64,000 nucleotides of DNA. Source: JAHELQ01 sp964491915. GTDB lineage: Bacteria; Acidobacteriota; Aminicenantia; UBA2199. The position numbers and the translations under genes were made by a program. The notes beneath the pieces were generated by a model. That model made no database searches, was not told where the DNA came from, and saw only the letters and a program-made list of their open reading frames with translations. Below are positions 50,114 to 58,397 of this stretch, piece after piece; the stretch's first letter is position 1; every line of letters starts with the position of its first letter. The stretch covers positions 1-64,000 of the forward strand of contig CAZBHS010000008.1 in assembly GCA_964491915.1 (NCBI GenBank). Direction: 5' to 3'.

Positions 50114-51283
50114 TTAGCCGCCGGTAAGTGTTTGGATCACCGCGAGGATCTTATTGGTGACCACATCCCAGGAGAAGTAGTCTTTGACGTAGTTGTAGCC
50201 TTTGATTCCCATGTCGCGACGGAGTTTGCGGTTGTCGTAGACGGTCTTGCATTGACGCATGAAGTCCCCTTCGTTCAAATACTCGAGGCCGCCTGCGGAG
50301 ATGTTGACATGCTCCATCAGGACGTCCGATTGTTGGTTCACCAGCACCGGGGTGTATTGCGAAAAGGACTCGAGGGTGGTGATGGAGAGGGATTCCAGCG
50401 GCGATGGTTGGATCGAGCAGACCGCGCCTTTGAAGGCCGAGAGCTTTTCCTCTTCGGAGACGTAGCCGAGGTAGCGGAGGCCGTCGATTTCCGGGATGTC
50501 CATGAGTTTTTTGCCCACCAACACAAAGTCCAGGAGCCGCTCTTTTCTGAGTTCGCGGTAGGCGTTGAAGGCGATCTCCAGGCCTTTGCCCCGTTCGATA
50601 CGGCCGGCGTACACTATATAGGGGAGAAATTCCAGATAATTTTTGCGAAAGAGGCCTTCGTCGATGCCGGAGCGGATATCCAGACCGGTGCGGACCAATT
50701 CGGTGATGTTGGGGGGGGTGAAGAAGCGTTTGACCATCGCCATTTCGGCGCCGGTGAGAAAGAGCAGGGCGTCTGGGCGGGAGAAGACCGGTTGCATGAG
50801 GTTCATGTGGATGGGGAGTTCGTCATGGGCTGTGGGAAAGAGGACGCAGGGTTTATGGATGACTTTCAGTCCTTCGACGGTGGTGTAATAGAGGTAGGTG
50901 AAGAAGAGGAAGATGTCGAAGTTGTCTTGTTGGTTGGCCATGGCGTCGATGAGGCGGGGGCAATACGGTCCCTGCTTGACGATCCAGTCTTCTTCGTCCC
51001 GGTCTTGGGGCGCGGCGGCAAAAAATTCTTGCGAATGCGTGTTGAAGCTTTCGATGTCCCGTTCGCGCTGGACATCGAAGCGTTGGATGGCCACCCCTTT
51101 GAGGATGGACTCCCCTTCAGGGTAATGGGGCTTCCAGGTGATGTAGTCTTTGGCGGTGGTGGTGAATACCGTTACATCACAGCCGTTGACGTTGAGGCGT
51201 TCGGCCACGTCGCGGGCCAGAGTTTCGGCTCCGCCCACCACATCTTTTCCGTACCGTTGGACGACGATGGCTGCTTTGATCAT
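50114..51283 (-). CDS. GT4-family glycosyltransferase
   Basis: 389 residues, GT-B fold. N-terminal acceptor domain with VVGGAETLARDVAERL; C-terminal donor domain with VYAGRIERGKGLEIAF, DFVLVGKKLMDI and the E-x7-E region near PSPLESLSITTLESFS. It uses a nucleotide sugar to build a surface polysaccharide or glycolipid; donor and acceptor are unknown. Starts in an ATGA overlap with the upstream glycosyltransferase gene, so they act in one pathway. Confidence 0.88.
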   Translation of the reverse strand: MIKAAIVVQRYGKDVVGGAETLARDVAERLNVNGCDVTVFTTTAKDYITWKPHYPEGESILKGVAIQRFDVQRERDIESFNTHSQEFFAAAPQDRDEEDWIVKQGPYCPRLIDAMANQQDNFDIFLFFTYLYYTTVEGLKVIHKPCVLFPTAHDELPIHMNLMQPVFSRPDALLFLTGAEMAMVKRFFTPPNITELVRTGLDIRSGIDEGLFRKNYLEFLPYIVYAGRIERGKGLEIAFNAYRELRKERLLDFVLVGKKLMDIPEIDGLRYLGYVSEEEKLSAFKGAVCSIQPSPLESLSITTLESFSQYTPVLVNQQSDVLMEHVNISAGGLEYLNEGDFMRQCKTVYDNRKLRRDMGIKGYNYVKDYFSWDVVTNKILAVIQTLTGG

Positions 51284-52353
51284 AATTCCTTCAATAGTCG
51301 GTGGAACAGTTCCGGTTTGGAGGACAGTTTGTAGTCGTTGATCCGCTGTTTCTGGAAGGTTTTGATCTTTTGGTTGAGCTCTGTGTCGGTGATCATCCGC
51401 TCCAGGAGGGCGGCCACATCTTCATAGCGTTTTTCGTTGAACACGATGCCTCCATCCCCCAGCGTCTCCTTGACGGCGCCGGCGTTAAAGGCGGCCACCG
51501 GGACGTTGAGGAGGCAACTCTCGATGAGGGGCAGGCAGAAGCCTTCGTGCTCGCTCATGCTGAGAAACACATCCCCCAATCTGTAGACCGAAAGGAGTTC
51601 GTCAAAGGGGATATGGCCGGTGAACACGATGTCGTCTGAGGTGAGCAGGAAGCGCGAGGCCAGGTCGCGCACCGCGAAGAAGTATTTGGGCAGGGTCTCG
51701 GTCTTGCCGGCCACGATGAGGCGGATGGAGGGGTTGATGTATTTTTTATAGAAGAATACGGTTTTTACCAGGTCTTCGATTTTTTTGTTGGGGCTGATGC
51801 GGCCTACGAAGACGATGTTGTGCCGCTCGTCGTCGTAGAGGTTGTAGAAGGGTTTGCTGTATTGTCCGGCGTAATCGTCCAGTTTGATCATGATGGGAAA
51901 CACGCGAACGTTTTGATACCCCAATGCTTCCAGTTCCCCGGCGTTGTAGGTGGAGTCGGCGATGGATAGGTCGAAGGCCTCTTTGAGCCGGGCCAGGTGA
52001 TTGCGCCCCTCCTGGGTGAATCGCGCCAGGTCGTCCGAGAAATCGGTGAAAAAGTGGGGGGGCGTGATGTTATGGTAGACCATCACCTTTTTGCCGGGGG
52101 CCGAGAGGAAAAAATCCGTCAATTGGGAGGGGATGGCGAAATGCAAAATTTTGATGGAATCGGGATTGGGGGTGTAGTCTTCAAAAAACACAGCCTGGTC
52201 CCGCATGGTCTCGTCAATGGTCATGGCGACGATGCGGCTCTCGATCCCCAGCTCCAGCAAATAGTTATGCAAACTCAGGGTGGAATTTCCAATGGCGTCC
52301 CCATAATGAAACGCGGGTAAAAATTGTTCTACGGTCATCCCTATTTTTATCAA
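51280..52353 (-). CDS. GT4-family glycosyltransferase
   Basis: 357 residues. Start is TTG at 52353 or ATG at 52338; neither has a good ribosome site, but the family usually includes the few residues before HYGDAIGNSTLSLH. Donor domain: IVFVGRISPNKKIEDLV, RLIVAGKTETLP, VFTGHIPFDELL, and the nucleotide-sugar E-x7-E in MSEHEGFCLPLIES. First gene of the two-gene glycosyltransferase unit. Confidence 0.88.
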   Translation of the reverse strand: MIKIGMTVEQFLPAFHYGDAIGNSTLSLHNYLLELGIESRIVAMTIDETMRDQAVFFEDYTPNPDSIKILHFAIPSQLTDFFLSAPGKKVMVYHNITPPHFFTDFSDDLARFTQEGRNHLARLKEAFDLSIADSTYNAGELEALGYQNVRVFPIMIKLDDYAGQYSKPFYNLYDDERHNIVFVGRISPNKKIEDLVKTVFFYKKYINPSIRLIVAGKTETLPKYFFAVRDLASRFLLTSDDIVFTGHIPFDELLSVYRLGDVFLSMSEHEGFCLPLIESCLLNVPVAAFNAGAVKETLGDGGIVFNEKRYEDVAALLERMITDTELNQKIKTFQKQRINDYKLSSKPELFHRLLKEL

Positions 52354-52394
52354 AAAAGGAGGAGCAGGTCAAGGGGCATATATCGTTTAAGTAC

Positions 52395-52423
52395 TTGACA
52401 AATTCAAAAAAGTGTTATACAAT
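52395..52423 (+). promoter_or_regulatory. promoter of the PDO gene
   Basis: TTGACA (52395-52400), 17 bases, TACAAT (52418-52423), 38 bases before the ATG; TAAGGAGG follows as ribosome site. Confidence 0.8.
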
Positions 52424-52460
52424 AGTTTAAAATTAACAATAAGTTAAGGAGGAACAGACT

Positions 52461-53102
52461 ATGGAATATTTAAACGACAAGGTCGTCAAAGAATTGAAGG
52501 AGATGTTCAAGGATTTGAAGGATGAGGTTACCATGGTGTACTTCACCCAGGAAATGGAATGCAAGTTCTGCGAAGATACCCGCGGGTTGCTGACGGAACT
52601 GGCTGATGTTTCGGATAAAATCAAATTGGAGATCTACGACTTCGTAAAAGATAAAGATAAAGCGGATGAATACGGCGTGGACAAGATTCCGGCGACTGTC
52701 ATCGTCGGCGACAAGAACCGGGATATCAAGTTTTACGGGATCCCCAGCGGTTATGAGTTCAGTTCGTTGATCGACGCCATCAAGTTGGTGTCCACCGGCG
52801 ACAATCCGCTGTCCGACGAGACGCGCAAATTCCTGGACTCTCTGGAGCAGGATGTTCATTTGCAGGTCTTCGTGACCCCCACCTGCCCCTATTGCCCCGG
52901 CGCCGTGATTTTGGGCCACCAGATGGCGTTTTACAGCGACAAGGTGAAGGCCGAGATGGTGGAAGCCACGGAATTTCCTGAACTGTCGGTGAAGTACAAT
53001 GTCATGGGCGTGCCCCGCACAGTCATCAACGGGACGGAATTCCAGGAGGGAGCGGCTCCGGAAAATCTGATTGTGGAAAAAATTAAAGCTTCGATTTCTT
53101 GA
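52461..53102 (+). CDS. protein disulfide oxidoreductase, tandem glutaredoxin-like folds
   Basis: 213 residues, two thioredoxin-like domains each with its own active site: ECKFCEDTR (N-terminal) and TCPYCPGA (C-terminal), with cis-Pro loops KIPATVIVG and GVPRTVING. This is the layout of archaeal and thermophile PDO proteins, which shuffle disulfides in the cytoplasm and reduce peroxiredoxins. It is the first of three redox genes on the same strand, ahead of rubredoxin and ferritin, each set having its own promoter. Confidence 0.9.
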   Translation: MEYLNDKVVKELKEMFKDLKDEVTMVYFTQEMECKFCEDTRGLLTELADVSDKIKLEIYDFVKDKDKADEYGVDKIPATVIVGDKNRDIKFYGIPSGYEFSSLIDAIKLVSTGDNPLSDETRKFLDSLEQDVHLQVFVTPTCPYCPGAVILGHQMAFYSDKVKAEMVEATEFPELSVKYNVMGVPRTVINGTEFQEGAAPENLIVEKIKASIS

Positions 53103-53126
53103 TTTTTTCTCTCTAATGGTTATAAT
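53099..53126 (+). promoter_or_regulatory. promoter of rubredoxin-ferritin, overlapping the PDO stop codon
   Basis: TTGATT (53099-53104) contains part of the TGA stop (53100-53102); 16 bases later TATAAT (53121-53126). Confidence 0.65.
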
Positions 53127-53195
53127 AGGAAATATATTTTAAGTTAGAGAGAAAAACAAAAAAAACGGAGATAAAATAACTCCTGGGAGGTTAGA

Positions 53196-53360
53196 ATGAA
53201 AAAATACGTGTGCATTGTGTGCGGATATGTGTATGATCCTGAAGTCGGCGATCCTGATTCCGGCGTCGAGCCCGGGACCAAATTCGAAGACATCCCCGAA
53301 GATTGGGTGTGTCCCCTCTGTGGCGTATCCAAAGACCAATTCGAAGTCCAGGAAGATTAG
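53196..53360 (+). CDS. rubredoxin
   Basis: 54 residues, the classical size. Two metal knuckles, CIVCGYVYDP and CPLCGVSKDQF, bind one iron by four cysteines; the intervening GTKFEDIPEDWVCP is standard. It passes single electrons, commonly to rubrerythrin, superoxide reductase or oxygen reductases in anaerobes and microaerophiles. TGGGAGG lies before the ATG. 28 bases ahead of the ferritin gene, so both are likely on one transcript. Confidence 0.96.
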   Translation: MKKYVCIVCGYVYDPEVGDPDSGVEPGTKFEDIPEDWVCPLCGVSKDQFEVQED

Positions 53361-53388
53361 TTAGGTTTTTTAAAAAAAGGAGGACTGT

Positions 53389-53913
53389 ATGATCAGTAAA
53401 AAAATTGAAGACGCATTAAACAAACAAATCAATGAAGAGCTGTATTCAGCTTATCTTTATATGTCCATGGCCAGTCATTTTGACGCCGCCAATCTGCCGG
53501 GGTTCGGCAATTGGATGAAAACCCAGGCGGAGGAAGAGATGGCTCACGCTTACCGCTTTTATCATTATATCACCGAGCGGGGCGGACAGGCTATACTGGC
53601 TGCTATCGCGGCCCCTCCCACCAAATGGGACTCTCCGCAGAAGGCCTTCGATGATGCTCTCCAGCACGAAAGGCACATCACCGCTTGCATCCACGGTCTG
53701 GTGGATCTGGCTATCGCCGAGAAAGACCATGCCACCAACTTGATGTTGCAGTGGTACGTAAAGGAGCAGATTGAGGAAGAGGCCACCGCCGAAGAGACAC
53801 TCGAGAAGATCAAATTGGTGGGCACTAGCGGTCAGGCATTGTATATGTTGGACAAAGAGCTGGGGGCGCGCGTACCGGCAATGGCTACGGCGCTGGCAGC
53901 CGGCGGAGAATAA
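53389..53913 (+). CDS. ftnA: bacterial non-heme ferritin
   Basis: 174 residues, four-helix bundle of FtnA type. Ferroxidase-centre residues recognisable: Glu in NEELYSAYLYMSM, Glu/His in QAEEEMAHAYRF, Glu near ALQHERHITA and the KEQIEEEATAEE segment. It forms a 24-subunit shell that oxidises and stores iron. AAGGAGG precedes the ATG. With rubredoxin and PDO it makes an oxygen- and iron-stress set. Confidence 0.95.
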   Translation: MISKKIEDALNKQINEELYSAYLYMSMASHFDAANLPGFGNWMKTQAEEEMAHAYRFYHYITERGGQAILAAIAAPPTKWDSPQKAFDDALQHERHITACIHGLVDLAIAEKDHATNLMLQWYVKEQIEEEATAEETLEKIKLVGTSGQALYMLDKELGARVPAMATALAAGGE

Positions 53914-53931
53914 TTCTCCCAACTTTACCTC

Positions 53932-53960
53932 TTGATTAATCTGACATTTTAGAGTATAAT
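53932..53960 (+). promoter_or_regulatory. promoter of the tRNA-tilS unit
   Basis: TTGATT (53932-53937), 17 bases, TATAAT (53955-53960), 11 bases before the mature tRNA 5' end. Confidence 0.75.
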
Positions 53961-53971
53961 AGCTGTGGAAT

Positions 53972-54044
53972 GGCGGTGTAGCTCAGCCGGTAGAGCAGTC
54001 GGCTCATATCCGATATGTCGGGGGTTCAAGTCCCTCCACCGCTA
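53972..54044 (+). tRNA. tRNA with CAU anticodon, probably elongator tRNA-Met
   Basis: 73 bases fold as a cloverleaf: acceptor GGCGGTG with CACCGCT (first pair G-U), D-stem GCTC/GAGC, anticodon stem GTCGG/CCGAT with loop CTCATAT (CAU at 34-36), five-base variable loop, T-arm loop TTCAAGT, discriminator A. CCA is not encoded. The acceptor stem and body resemble bacterial elongator tRNA-Met (B. subtilis type). A CAU anticodon could also be the minor isoleucine tRNA that TilS converts by lysidine; the next gene is tilS, so that alternative must be kept. Confidence 0.93.
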
Positions 54045-54055
54045 GTCTCCAGCTT

Positions 54056-55423
54056 ATGAATCAATTATATCCATCATTCAAATCCCACATCATTCACCAG
54101 CGGCTTCTCGCCGGTGTTCATACCGTGATTCTCGCTTTTTCCGGCGGCAAAGATTCCGTAACCCTACTCCATTTGTTGAAACGGTTGCAGACGGACATCC
54201 CGTTTCAGTTGGCGGCGGCCTATTTTAACCACCGCTTAAGGGAAGACGCGGATATGGAGGAGCGCTGGGTGAAGGATACCTGCCGGAAGTTGGGGGTGGA
54301 ATTGGTGATCGGCGGCGCGGATGTGGCGCGGTTCCAAAAAGAGGAGAAGCTCAATCTCGAGCACGCGGCGTCGTTGTTGCGCTATCGATTTTTGGAAGAG
54401 ACGGCTCGTAAATTTCAGCAGTCCAGCATCGCCACCGCCCATACCCAGACGGACATCACGGAGACGTTTTTTATCAAGCTCTTGCGGGGCAGCGGCAATC
54501 GTGGTTTGTCGGCTATTTATTCAAAAAAAGGGGCTCGGGTGATCCGGCCGCTGTTGACCTGCCGCCAGGACGACATCCTGGCCTTCCTGGAGCGCAACGC
54601 CATCGACTACTACCAGGATTCCACCAATCTAGAGAACCATTTTTTGCGCAACAAGATTCGCAATAATTTGCTGCCGCGGATTCGTGAGATCGAGCCCGCC
54701 ATCGACCGGCACATCTATCGCTCCAGTCTGATTTTCCAGCAGGAGTACGATTATTTTAAATCATTGGCCGCGGAGTTTCTGGACCGCCACTTGCAGTTTG
54801 AGCGGGTGTTGCCGCTGGCTCCTCTCAAGGCTCAACACCGGGCGGTGCAGCGACACATCTTGCGGGAGTATGTGCGGCTGTTGAAAGGCGACTTATTGGA
54901 GATTGGGTTCGAACATATCGAAGGCATCCTCGACTCGCCGGAGCATCCGGAGGCGTTGAGTTTACCGGGTGTGGGATTGACTGTGGAGAAAGGGTTTCTG
55001 ATGCCGCGGGATTTTTCGCTTCCGGCTTACGCCTACCCTATTCCGGGACCCGGAGTTTTTGATATCCCGGAGATCGAAGCGCGGCTGCGGGTGGATGCTA
55101 TCGATGGCTTCCAAAAACCGGCGGATAACGATTCGATCATCGTTCCCCTCCATATGACACGATTTCCGTTGCAAGTGAGAAGTCCAAAAAAAGGGGACAG
55201 GTACGTTAAAATCAATACGGATTTTGAGCAGCCGGTCTTCGAAATGATTCGTTCCATAGGCTTTCCGGTGCGGTTGCGTCACGCGTGTCCCGTCATTGTG
55301 GACGCGGAGGGACAGGTGATGTGGGTGTGCGGCTCTCCGCCGGCGGATGGGTTCAAGGTCACGGATCCGGCGGGCGGTCCGTTTGTGCGGATAGAGGTTG
55401 AATCCGAAAATCTATTCGCTTAG
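54056..55423 (+). CDS. tilS: tRNA(Ile)-lysidine synthetase TilS
   Basis: 455 residues. PP-loop FSGGKDSVTLLHLL at residues 24-37, ATP-pyrophosphatase core with TAHTQTDITETFFIKLLRGS and KGARVIRPLL, central TilS domain, and C-terminal TilS_C domain (VRSPKKGDRYVK). It attaches lysine to C34 of the CAU-anticodon isoleucine tRNA so that it reads AUA. Starts 12 bases after the tRNA, with no own promoter evident, so it may be read from the tRNA promoter. Confidence 0.95.
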   Translation: MNQLYPSFKSHIIHQRLLAGVHTVILAFSGGKDSVTLLHLLKRLQTDIPFQLAAAYFNHRLREDADMEERWVKDTCRKLGVELVIGGADVARFQKEEKLNLEHAASLLRYRFLEETARKFQQSSIATAHTQTDITETFFIKLLRGSGNRGLSAIYSKKGARVIRPLLTCRQDDILAFLERNAIDYYQDSTNLENHFLRNKIRNNLLPRIREIEPAIDRHIYRSSLIFQQEYDYFKSLAAEFLDRHLQFERVLPLAPLKAQHRAVQRHILREYVRLLKGDLLEIGFEHIEGILDSPEHPEALSLPGVGLTVEKGFLMPRDFSLPAYAYPIPGPGVFDIPEIEARLRVDAIDGFQKPADNDSIIVPLHMTRFPLQVRSPKKGDRYVKINTDFEQPVFEMIRSIGFPVRLRHACPVIVDAEGQVMWVCGSPPADGFKVTDPAGGPFVRIEVESENLFA

Positions 55424-55424
55424 A

Positions 55425-55475
55425 TAAAAAAAAAGCGGGGGCAACCGGTGTCTCAAACCCCGGCCGTTCCCCGCT
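55425..55475 (-). terminator. intrinsic terminator of the pyr operon
   Basis: Reading leftward after pyrC: AGCGGGG (55475-55469) pairs with CCCCGCT (55440-55434) with inner CCGG pairs, followed by about nine T (55433-55425). A textbook intrinsic terminator; it also separates tilS from pyrC. Confidence 0.8.
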
Positions 55476-55495
55476 GGTGTATGATTGATATCTAT

Positions 55496-56779
55496 TTATT
55501 TCCGTTTGTATACCACGTTGCCGTTCACGATGGTGAATTCCACAACTCCCTGGCCTTCCCAACCGATAAAGGGGGAATTATTGGCTCTGGAGCGAAAGTC
55601 CGCGTCGTCGATTTTGAAGCGCTTGTTAAGGTTGAGGATGGTGAGGTCCGCGGGCAAGCCGGCTCTGACCTCTCCCCTCCCTTTCAGGTTCAGGACTTTT
55701 GCGGGATTGGTGGATAGGAGTTCCACCATCCGGTTCAGATCGATGATTTTGGTCTTTACCAACCGGTCGTAGATCACCTGGAAGGTGGTCTCGAGGCCGA
55801 TCATGCCAAAGGGGGCGTAATCGAATTCCCGGTCCTTATCGTCGCGGGTGTGGGGGGCGTGATCCGATGCGATGCAGTCGATAGTGCCGTCCTGAAGACC
55901 TTTGATCAAAGCCTTCCGATCCTCTTCTGTACGCAGCGGCGGTTTGACTTTGTACACTGTTTCGTAATTGGTGATGAGGGTTTCGTTCAACAGCAGGTGG
56001 TGGGGCGTGGCGTCGGCTGTTACCTTGACCTTCCGCTTCTTGGCGTTGCGGATCAATTCAACGGAGCCGCCGGTGGAGATGTGGGTGAGGTGCAGCTTCG
56101 ATTGGATACGGCCCTGAAGGATCAAATCCCGGGCCACGATGACCTCTTCGGCGGCATTGAGGATGCCCCGCAGGCCGTATTTGTACGAGATGAATCCCTC
56201 GTTCACCAGCCCTTCGGCGGAGATGGAATGATCTTCCGGGTGTTCGATGATGGGGACGTCCAGCATGCTGGAATATTCCAATGCTTTACGGATCAGGTCC
56301 GCGCTCATGACGCAGCGGCCGTCGTCGGAAAAGCCGACGGCTCCGCCTTCCACCAAATCCGCCATCTGGGTGATATTTTTCCCTTCCAGGTTCCGGGAAA
56401 TGGAGGCGATGGGAAAGACATTGGCGATGCCGCAATTTTTGGCCCGCGCGATGATGTATTCGGTGACGCTACGGTTATCGTTGACTGGGTTGGTGTTGGG
56501 CATGCAGGCGATGGAGGTGAATCCACCGTGCACAGCGGCGTGCATCCCACTCTCGATGGTCTCTTTATTTTCATATCCCGGTTCCCGCAAATGAACGTGC
56601 ATGTCCACAAAGCCGGGGGTTATCACCAGGCCCGCGGCGTCGATGGTCTCGATACCGGGAATACTTTTGATCTGGGCTGCAATTTCCTTGATTTTTCCCT
56701 TATCGATCAAGATATCGACAGTGCTGTCGGTTTTTGTTGCCGGATCGACTAAACGGCCGTTTTTGATTAATAACTTCAT
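55496..56779 (-). CDS. pyrC: dihydroorotase
   Basis: 427 residues, class I dihydroorotase length. Metal ligands: DMHVHLREPG (HxH near residue 60), the carboxylated-lysine region, HLTHISTGGSVELI (His), and CIASDHAPHTRDDKD (Asp). It closes carbamoyl-aspartate to dihydroorotate, third step of pyrimidine synthesis. It follows pyrB after 15 bases and ends at a strong terminator. Confidence 0.96.
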   Translation of the reverse strand: MKLLIKNGRLVDPATKTDSTVDILIDKGKIKEIAAQIKSIPGIETIDAAGLVITPGFVDMHVHLREPGYENKETIESGMHAAVHGGFTSIACMPNTNPVNDNRSVTEYIIARAKNCGIANVFPIASISRNLEGKNITQMADLVEGGAVGFSDDGRCVMSADLIRKALEYSSMLDVPIIEHPEDHSISAEGLVNEGFISYKYGLRGILNAAEEVIVARDLILQGRIQSKLHLTHISTGGSVELIRNAKKRKVKVTADATPHHLLLNETLITNYETVYKVKPPLRTEEDRKALIKGLQDGTIDCIASDHAPHTRDDKDREFDYAPFGMIGLETTFQVIYDRLVKTKIIDLNRMVELLSTNPAKVLNLKGRGEVRAGLPADLTILNLNKRFKIDDADFRSRANNSPFIGWEGQGVVEFTIVNGNVVYKRK

Positions 56780-56794
56780 CTCCGTCTCCTTATC

Positions 56795-57730
56795 CTACCC
56801 ACGAAGTTTGGGGAGCAATAGATACAATACCGCCATTCTGACGGCAATGCCATTGGTAACCTGTTCCAGGATGACCGATTTATCCGAATCGGCGAGGGTG
56901 GTGTCGATCTCCACATCGCGATTCATGGGGCCCGGATGCATCAGGATGGCGTCGGAACTGGCCAGGGAAAAAACCTCCGGGGTGATTTCGTAGAGTTTCC
57001 GGTATTCGCGGATGGAGGGGAAGTAGTTGCTGGCGCCCCGTTCCTGCTGGACCCGGAGCATCATCACGATATCCGCGCCTTCAACGCCTTTTTTGAGGTC
57101 GTGATAGACTTTGACTCCCATGTTCTCAAATTCCTGGGGAACCAGGGAGGGCGGACCGATCAAGGCGATCTCATTATCCATTTTGCGGTGCAGTACAATA
57201 TTTGAACGGGCCACTCGAGAGTGGAGGATGTCGCCGACAATGGCGATTTTTTTGTTCCGCAATGTGTTAAAGTGCTGTTTAATGGTCAACGCGTCCAACA
57301 AAGCCTGGGTGGGATGGGCGTGAAACCCGTCGCCGGCGTTGACGATTGACGACCTGGCAAAGGTGGTCAAATATTTGGGAGAACCGGACGCGGAGTGCCG
57401 GATCACAATAATGTGGGGATTCATCGCTTCCAGTGTCAACACTGTGTCTTTCAGCGATTCGCCCTTTTTCAGACTGGAGACCGACGCGTTGAAGTTGATG
57501 ATGTCGGCGCTCAGACGTTTGGCTGCTATTTCAAACGAACTTCTCGTACGGGTAGAGCTTTCGAAAAAAAGATTGACAACGGTTTTTCCCTTCAAGGCCG
57601 GTACTTTTTTAATATCCCGAGTGGATACTTCCACGAACGATTCTGCGGTTTCCAGGATGAGTTCGATCTCTTCGACGCTTAGATGCTCTATACCCAACAA
57701 ATGACTTTGTTTAAATGCCTGTTTGCTCAT
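56795..57730 (-). CDS. pyrB: aspartate carbamoyltransferase catalytic chain
   Basis: 311 residues. Carbamoyl-phosphate loop FFESSTRTRSSFEIAAKRL, SLKKGESLKDT, HPTQALLDALTI and MHPGPMNRDVEI are all canonical. It joins carbamoyl phosphate and aspartate, the committed step of pyrimidine synthesis. Starts immediately next to the pyrR stop codon. No pyrI regulatory chain is present, in keeping with control by PyrR. Confidence 0.97.
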   Translation of the reverse strand: MSKQAFKQSHLLGIEHLSVEEIELILETAESFVEVSTRDIKKVPALKGKTVVNLFFESSTRTRSSFEIAAKRLSADIINFNASVSSLKKGESLKDTVLTLEAMNPHIIVIRHSASGSPKYLTTFARSSIVNAGDGFHAHPTQALLDALTIKQHFNTLRNKKIAIVGDILHSRVARSNIVLHRKMDNEIALIGPPSLVPQEFENMGVKVYHDLKKGVEGADIVMMLRVQQERGASNYFPSIREYRKLYEITPEVFSLASSDAILMHPGPMNRDVEIDTTLADSDKSVILEQVTNGIAVRMAVLYLLLPKLRG

Positions 57731-58282
57731 TTACTCCCTCGTTGGTTCCATGATTAGAACCTGATCTTTTTCATCGATTTCTTTTAACATCACATTCACC
57801 CGTTCCCGGCGGGACGTGGGCAAATATTTTCCTTTAAAATCCGGACAAATCGGCAATTCCCGGTGGCCTCTGTCGATAAACACAGCCAACTGGATAGTGC
57901 CGGGCCGGCCTAACTCGAATATCGAGTCCATGGCGGCGCGAATCGTTCGGCCGGTGAAGATTACATCGTCGATCAGCACGATGTCTTTGTCTTGCACGGA
58001 GAAACCTATCTCGGTCTTCTTGACCAAGGGCCGATCTTCCTGCATGTGCAGGTCGTCCCGGAATAATGTGATATCAAGGATCCCCAATGGAACTTCGACA
58101 TTTTCAAGCTCTTTGATCAATGTCTGTATCCGCCGGGCGACGTATGCGCCCTTGGTCTGGATCCCAATGAGTGCTAGTTTCCCGGTTTCCTTGTTACGTT
58201 CGAGAATTTCCATCGCGATCCGGGAAAAAGTGCGTTCCATCTTTTTTGCGTCCATTATTTTTGCTTTGGTTTTTTGGGTCAT
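57731..58282 (-). CDS. pyrR: bifunctional pyr operon regulator / uracil phosphoribosyltransferase
   Basis: 183 residues from the ATG at 58282, preceded by AAGGAGAG; an upstream in-frame start (58327) has no such site. PRPP-binding loop DIVLIDDVIFTGRTIRAAM, flexible loop region around DITLFRDDLH and the RGHRELPICPDFKGK segment. PyrR binds pyr mRNA when UMP is high. A candidate binding sequence lies just upstream of its own ribosome site. First gene of pyrR-pyrB-pyrC. Confidence 0.95.
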   Translation of the reverse strand: MTQKTKAKIMDAKKMERTFSRIAMEILERNKETGKLALIGIQTKGAYVARRIQTLIKELENVEVPLGILDITLFRDDLHMQEDRPLVKKTEIGFSVQDKDIVLIDDVIFTGRTIRAAMDSIFELGRPGTIQLAVFIDRGHRELPICPDFKGKYLPTSRRERVNVMLKEIDEKDQVLIMEPTRE

Positions 58283-58290
58283 GATGCTCT

Positions 58291-58309
58291 CCTTGTAAAC
58301 GCCTCTCGA
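58291..58309 (-). promoter_or_regulatory. candidate PyrR-binding RNA motif over the pyrR ribosome site
   Basis: On the minus strand the leader reads CGAGAGGCGTTTACAAGG, ending in the AAGGAG ribosome site. It resembles the GAGAGGCU...AAGG loop of known PyrR targets (from memory). Position over the ribosome site would suit translational repression rather than attenuation. Confidence 0.35.
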
Positions 58310-58397
58310 TAAATGTGACAATAGCATTTAAGGCCGGATTTGTCAATATGAAAACGTTAAAATTCTTCACAATCACCGGCGTTAGACGGGAAATGTC

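Noticed and set aside
49616..51334. 572-codon plus-strand frame opposite the Fe-S protein and a glycosyltransferase
   Set aside because: Long only because the G-rich strand lacks stop codons; the two minus-strand genes carry diagnostic motifs.
55193..55201. GGGGACAGG core inside tilS
   Set aside because: The codons encode KKGDRY, which is the conserved TilS_C motif, so the match is coincidental, not an inserted element.
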